Source of the DNA: Cytobacillus oceanisediminis 2691
Lineage (GTDB): Bacteria > Bacillota > Bacilli > Bacillales > Cytobacillaceae
Length of the DNA: 64,000 nucleotides
Assembly (NCBI RefSeq): GCF_000294775.2
Contig: NZ_CP015506.1
Coordinates: 3,137,501-3,201,500, forward strand
Direction: 5' to 3'
A program made the position numbers and the translations under genes. The stretch's first letter is position 1. Each line of letters begins with the position of its first letter. The notes under the pieces are model-generated. The model was not told the DNA's origin, ran no database searches, and saw only the letters and a program-made list of their open reading frames with translations. Below, piece by piece: positions 63,477 to 64,000 of the stretch.

Positions 63477-64000
63477 TTATTTTTGTCGTGGATCCAGAGC
63501 ATCACGCAGTCCGTCACCTAATAAATTAAATCCAAGTACGACTAACATAATGGCCAGACCAGGGAAAAGTGACATCCACCACGCTTGCCCTAAAAAACCT
63601 TTTCCTACGTACGCCATAGCCCCCCACTCTGGAGTTGGCGGCTGAGCTCCGAGCCCTAAGAAGCTTAAGGCTGCTGCAACAAGAATACTAGTCCCAAATT
63701 GTAAACTGGATAGAACAATAACTGGTGATAATATATTAGGAAAAACATGCTTTACAATGATTTTAAAATCCGATACTCCCAGTGCCTTTACTGCCTCAAT
63801 ATATTCTTTCTCCCGTATGGACAAGACAGTTCCCCGGACCACCCTTACATAGGAAGGAATAACAGAGATTGCAACCGCAATCATGGCATTAGTTAAACCG
63901 ACCCCAAGCACTGCAATAATGGCAATAGCAAGAAGAAGGGAAGGAAACGCCAATAAGATATCCATAACTTGCATAATATAAATATCAATTCGTCGGTAAT
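63477..64000 (-). CDS. Dipeptide ABC transporter permease (DppC/OppC type), partial
   Basis: The C-terminal 174 codons of a BPD-transporter permease are present. VMDILLAFPSLLLAIAII opens the visible region, EKEYIEAVKALGVSDFKII is the EAA loop, and SFLGLGAQPPTPEWGAM is typical for DppC. The frame is open to the right edge (upstream codons read RRIDIYIMQ), so the gene begins outside the window. Its stop lies 19 bases before the DppD-type start. It should be preceded by a DppB-type permease and a binding protein. Confidence 0.92.
   Translation of the reverse strand, partial: YRRIDIYIMQVMDILLAFPSLLLAIAIIAVLGVGLTNAMIAVAISVIPSYVRVVRGTVLSIREKEYIEAVKALGVSDFKIIVKHVFPNILSPVIVLSSLQFGTSILVAAALSFLGLGAQPPTPEWGAMAYVGKGFLGQAWWMSLFPGLAIMLVVLGFNLLGDGLRDALDPRQK

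Noticed and set aside
1..64000. Prophage, integrative element or complete transposon
   Set aside because: No integrase, phage structural gene, relaxase or paired IS ends were seen.

Overview
The window looks like a chromosomal segment of an endospore-forming member of the Bacillaceae (Bacillus/Cytobacillus/Neobacillus-like). The DNA is AT-rich, ribosome binding sites are strong AGGAGG types, and start codons include GTG and TTG. It carries a forespore spoVA-type operon behind a recognisable sigma-G promoter, a comK locus, ctaB and a Gram-positive sucrose PTS operon. No rRNA, tRNA, CRISPR array, integrase or complete IS was seen. A decayed IS110-family transposase tail lies at the left edge.

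Region 1 (0.4-29.5 kb, all minus strand) is a very large catabolic island. It holds three complete HyuA-HyuB (hydantoinase/oxoprolinase) gene pairs, a fourth short HyuA-like protein with two DUF917 proteins and a 91-residue winged-helix-like protein, two M24 Xaa-Pro-type peptidases, an M19 dipeptidase, a DUF3830 protein, an Asp/Glu/hydantoin racemase-like protein, an MFS carrier, a cupin and an XRE-cupin regulator. At its ends are a DadA-like D-amino-acid dehydrogenase plus an ornithine-cyclodeaminase-family reductase, and proline dehydrogenase plus P5C dehydrogenase. I infer uptake and ATP-driven opening of cyclic amides (hydantoins, lactams, oxoproline or possibly proline-containing cyclic dipeptides), peptide cleavage, D-to-L conversion and drainage through proline and glutamate. 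The substrate cannot be read from sequence.

Region 2 (30-37.3 kb) holds a PadR/HAAS regulatory pair, ctaB, an unknown protein, a coiled-coil protein built from 14-residue repeats, a comK gene interrupted by a single in-frame TGA, and an overlapping pair of DGQHR/DGSHR-motif (DndB-like) proteins with no dnd modification genes nearby. Region 3 (37.6-42.9 kb) is a sucrose operon (scrR-scrA-scrB-scrK) with three LacI-type operators and a cre site.

Region 4 (43.4-49 kb) is a D-amino-acid module: D-aminoacylase, a sodium:solute symporter with its DUF997 partner, and divergent dsdA. Region 5 (49-52.9 kb) matches the gene order of the spoVA2mob spore heat-resistance operon, including the DUF421-DUF1657 fusion (2Duf).

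Region 6 (53.3-64 kb) starts with a second copy of a 68-nt small-RNA-like element also found at 0.3 kb. It continues with an internally deleted D-aminoacylase pseudogene and its RpiR regulator. Then comes a long minus-strand peptide operon: Dpp/Opp transporter, N-succinylamino-acid-racemase-like enolase, GNAT, S9 peptidase and two penicillin-recognising serine hydrolases. Recovery of D-amino acids, cyclic amides and peptides is the common theme of regions 1, 4 and 6.
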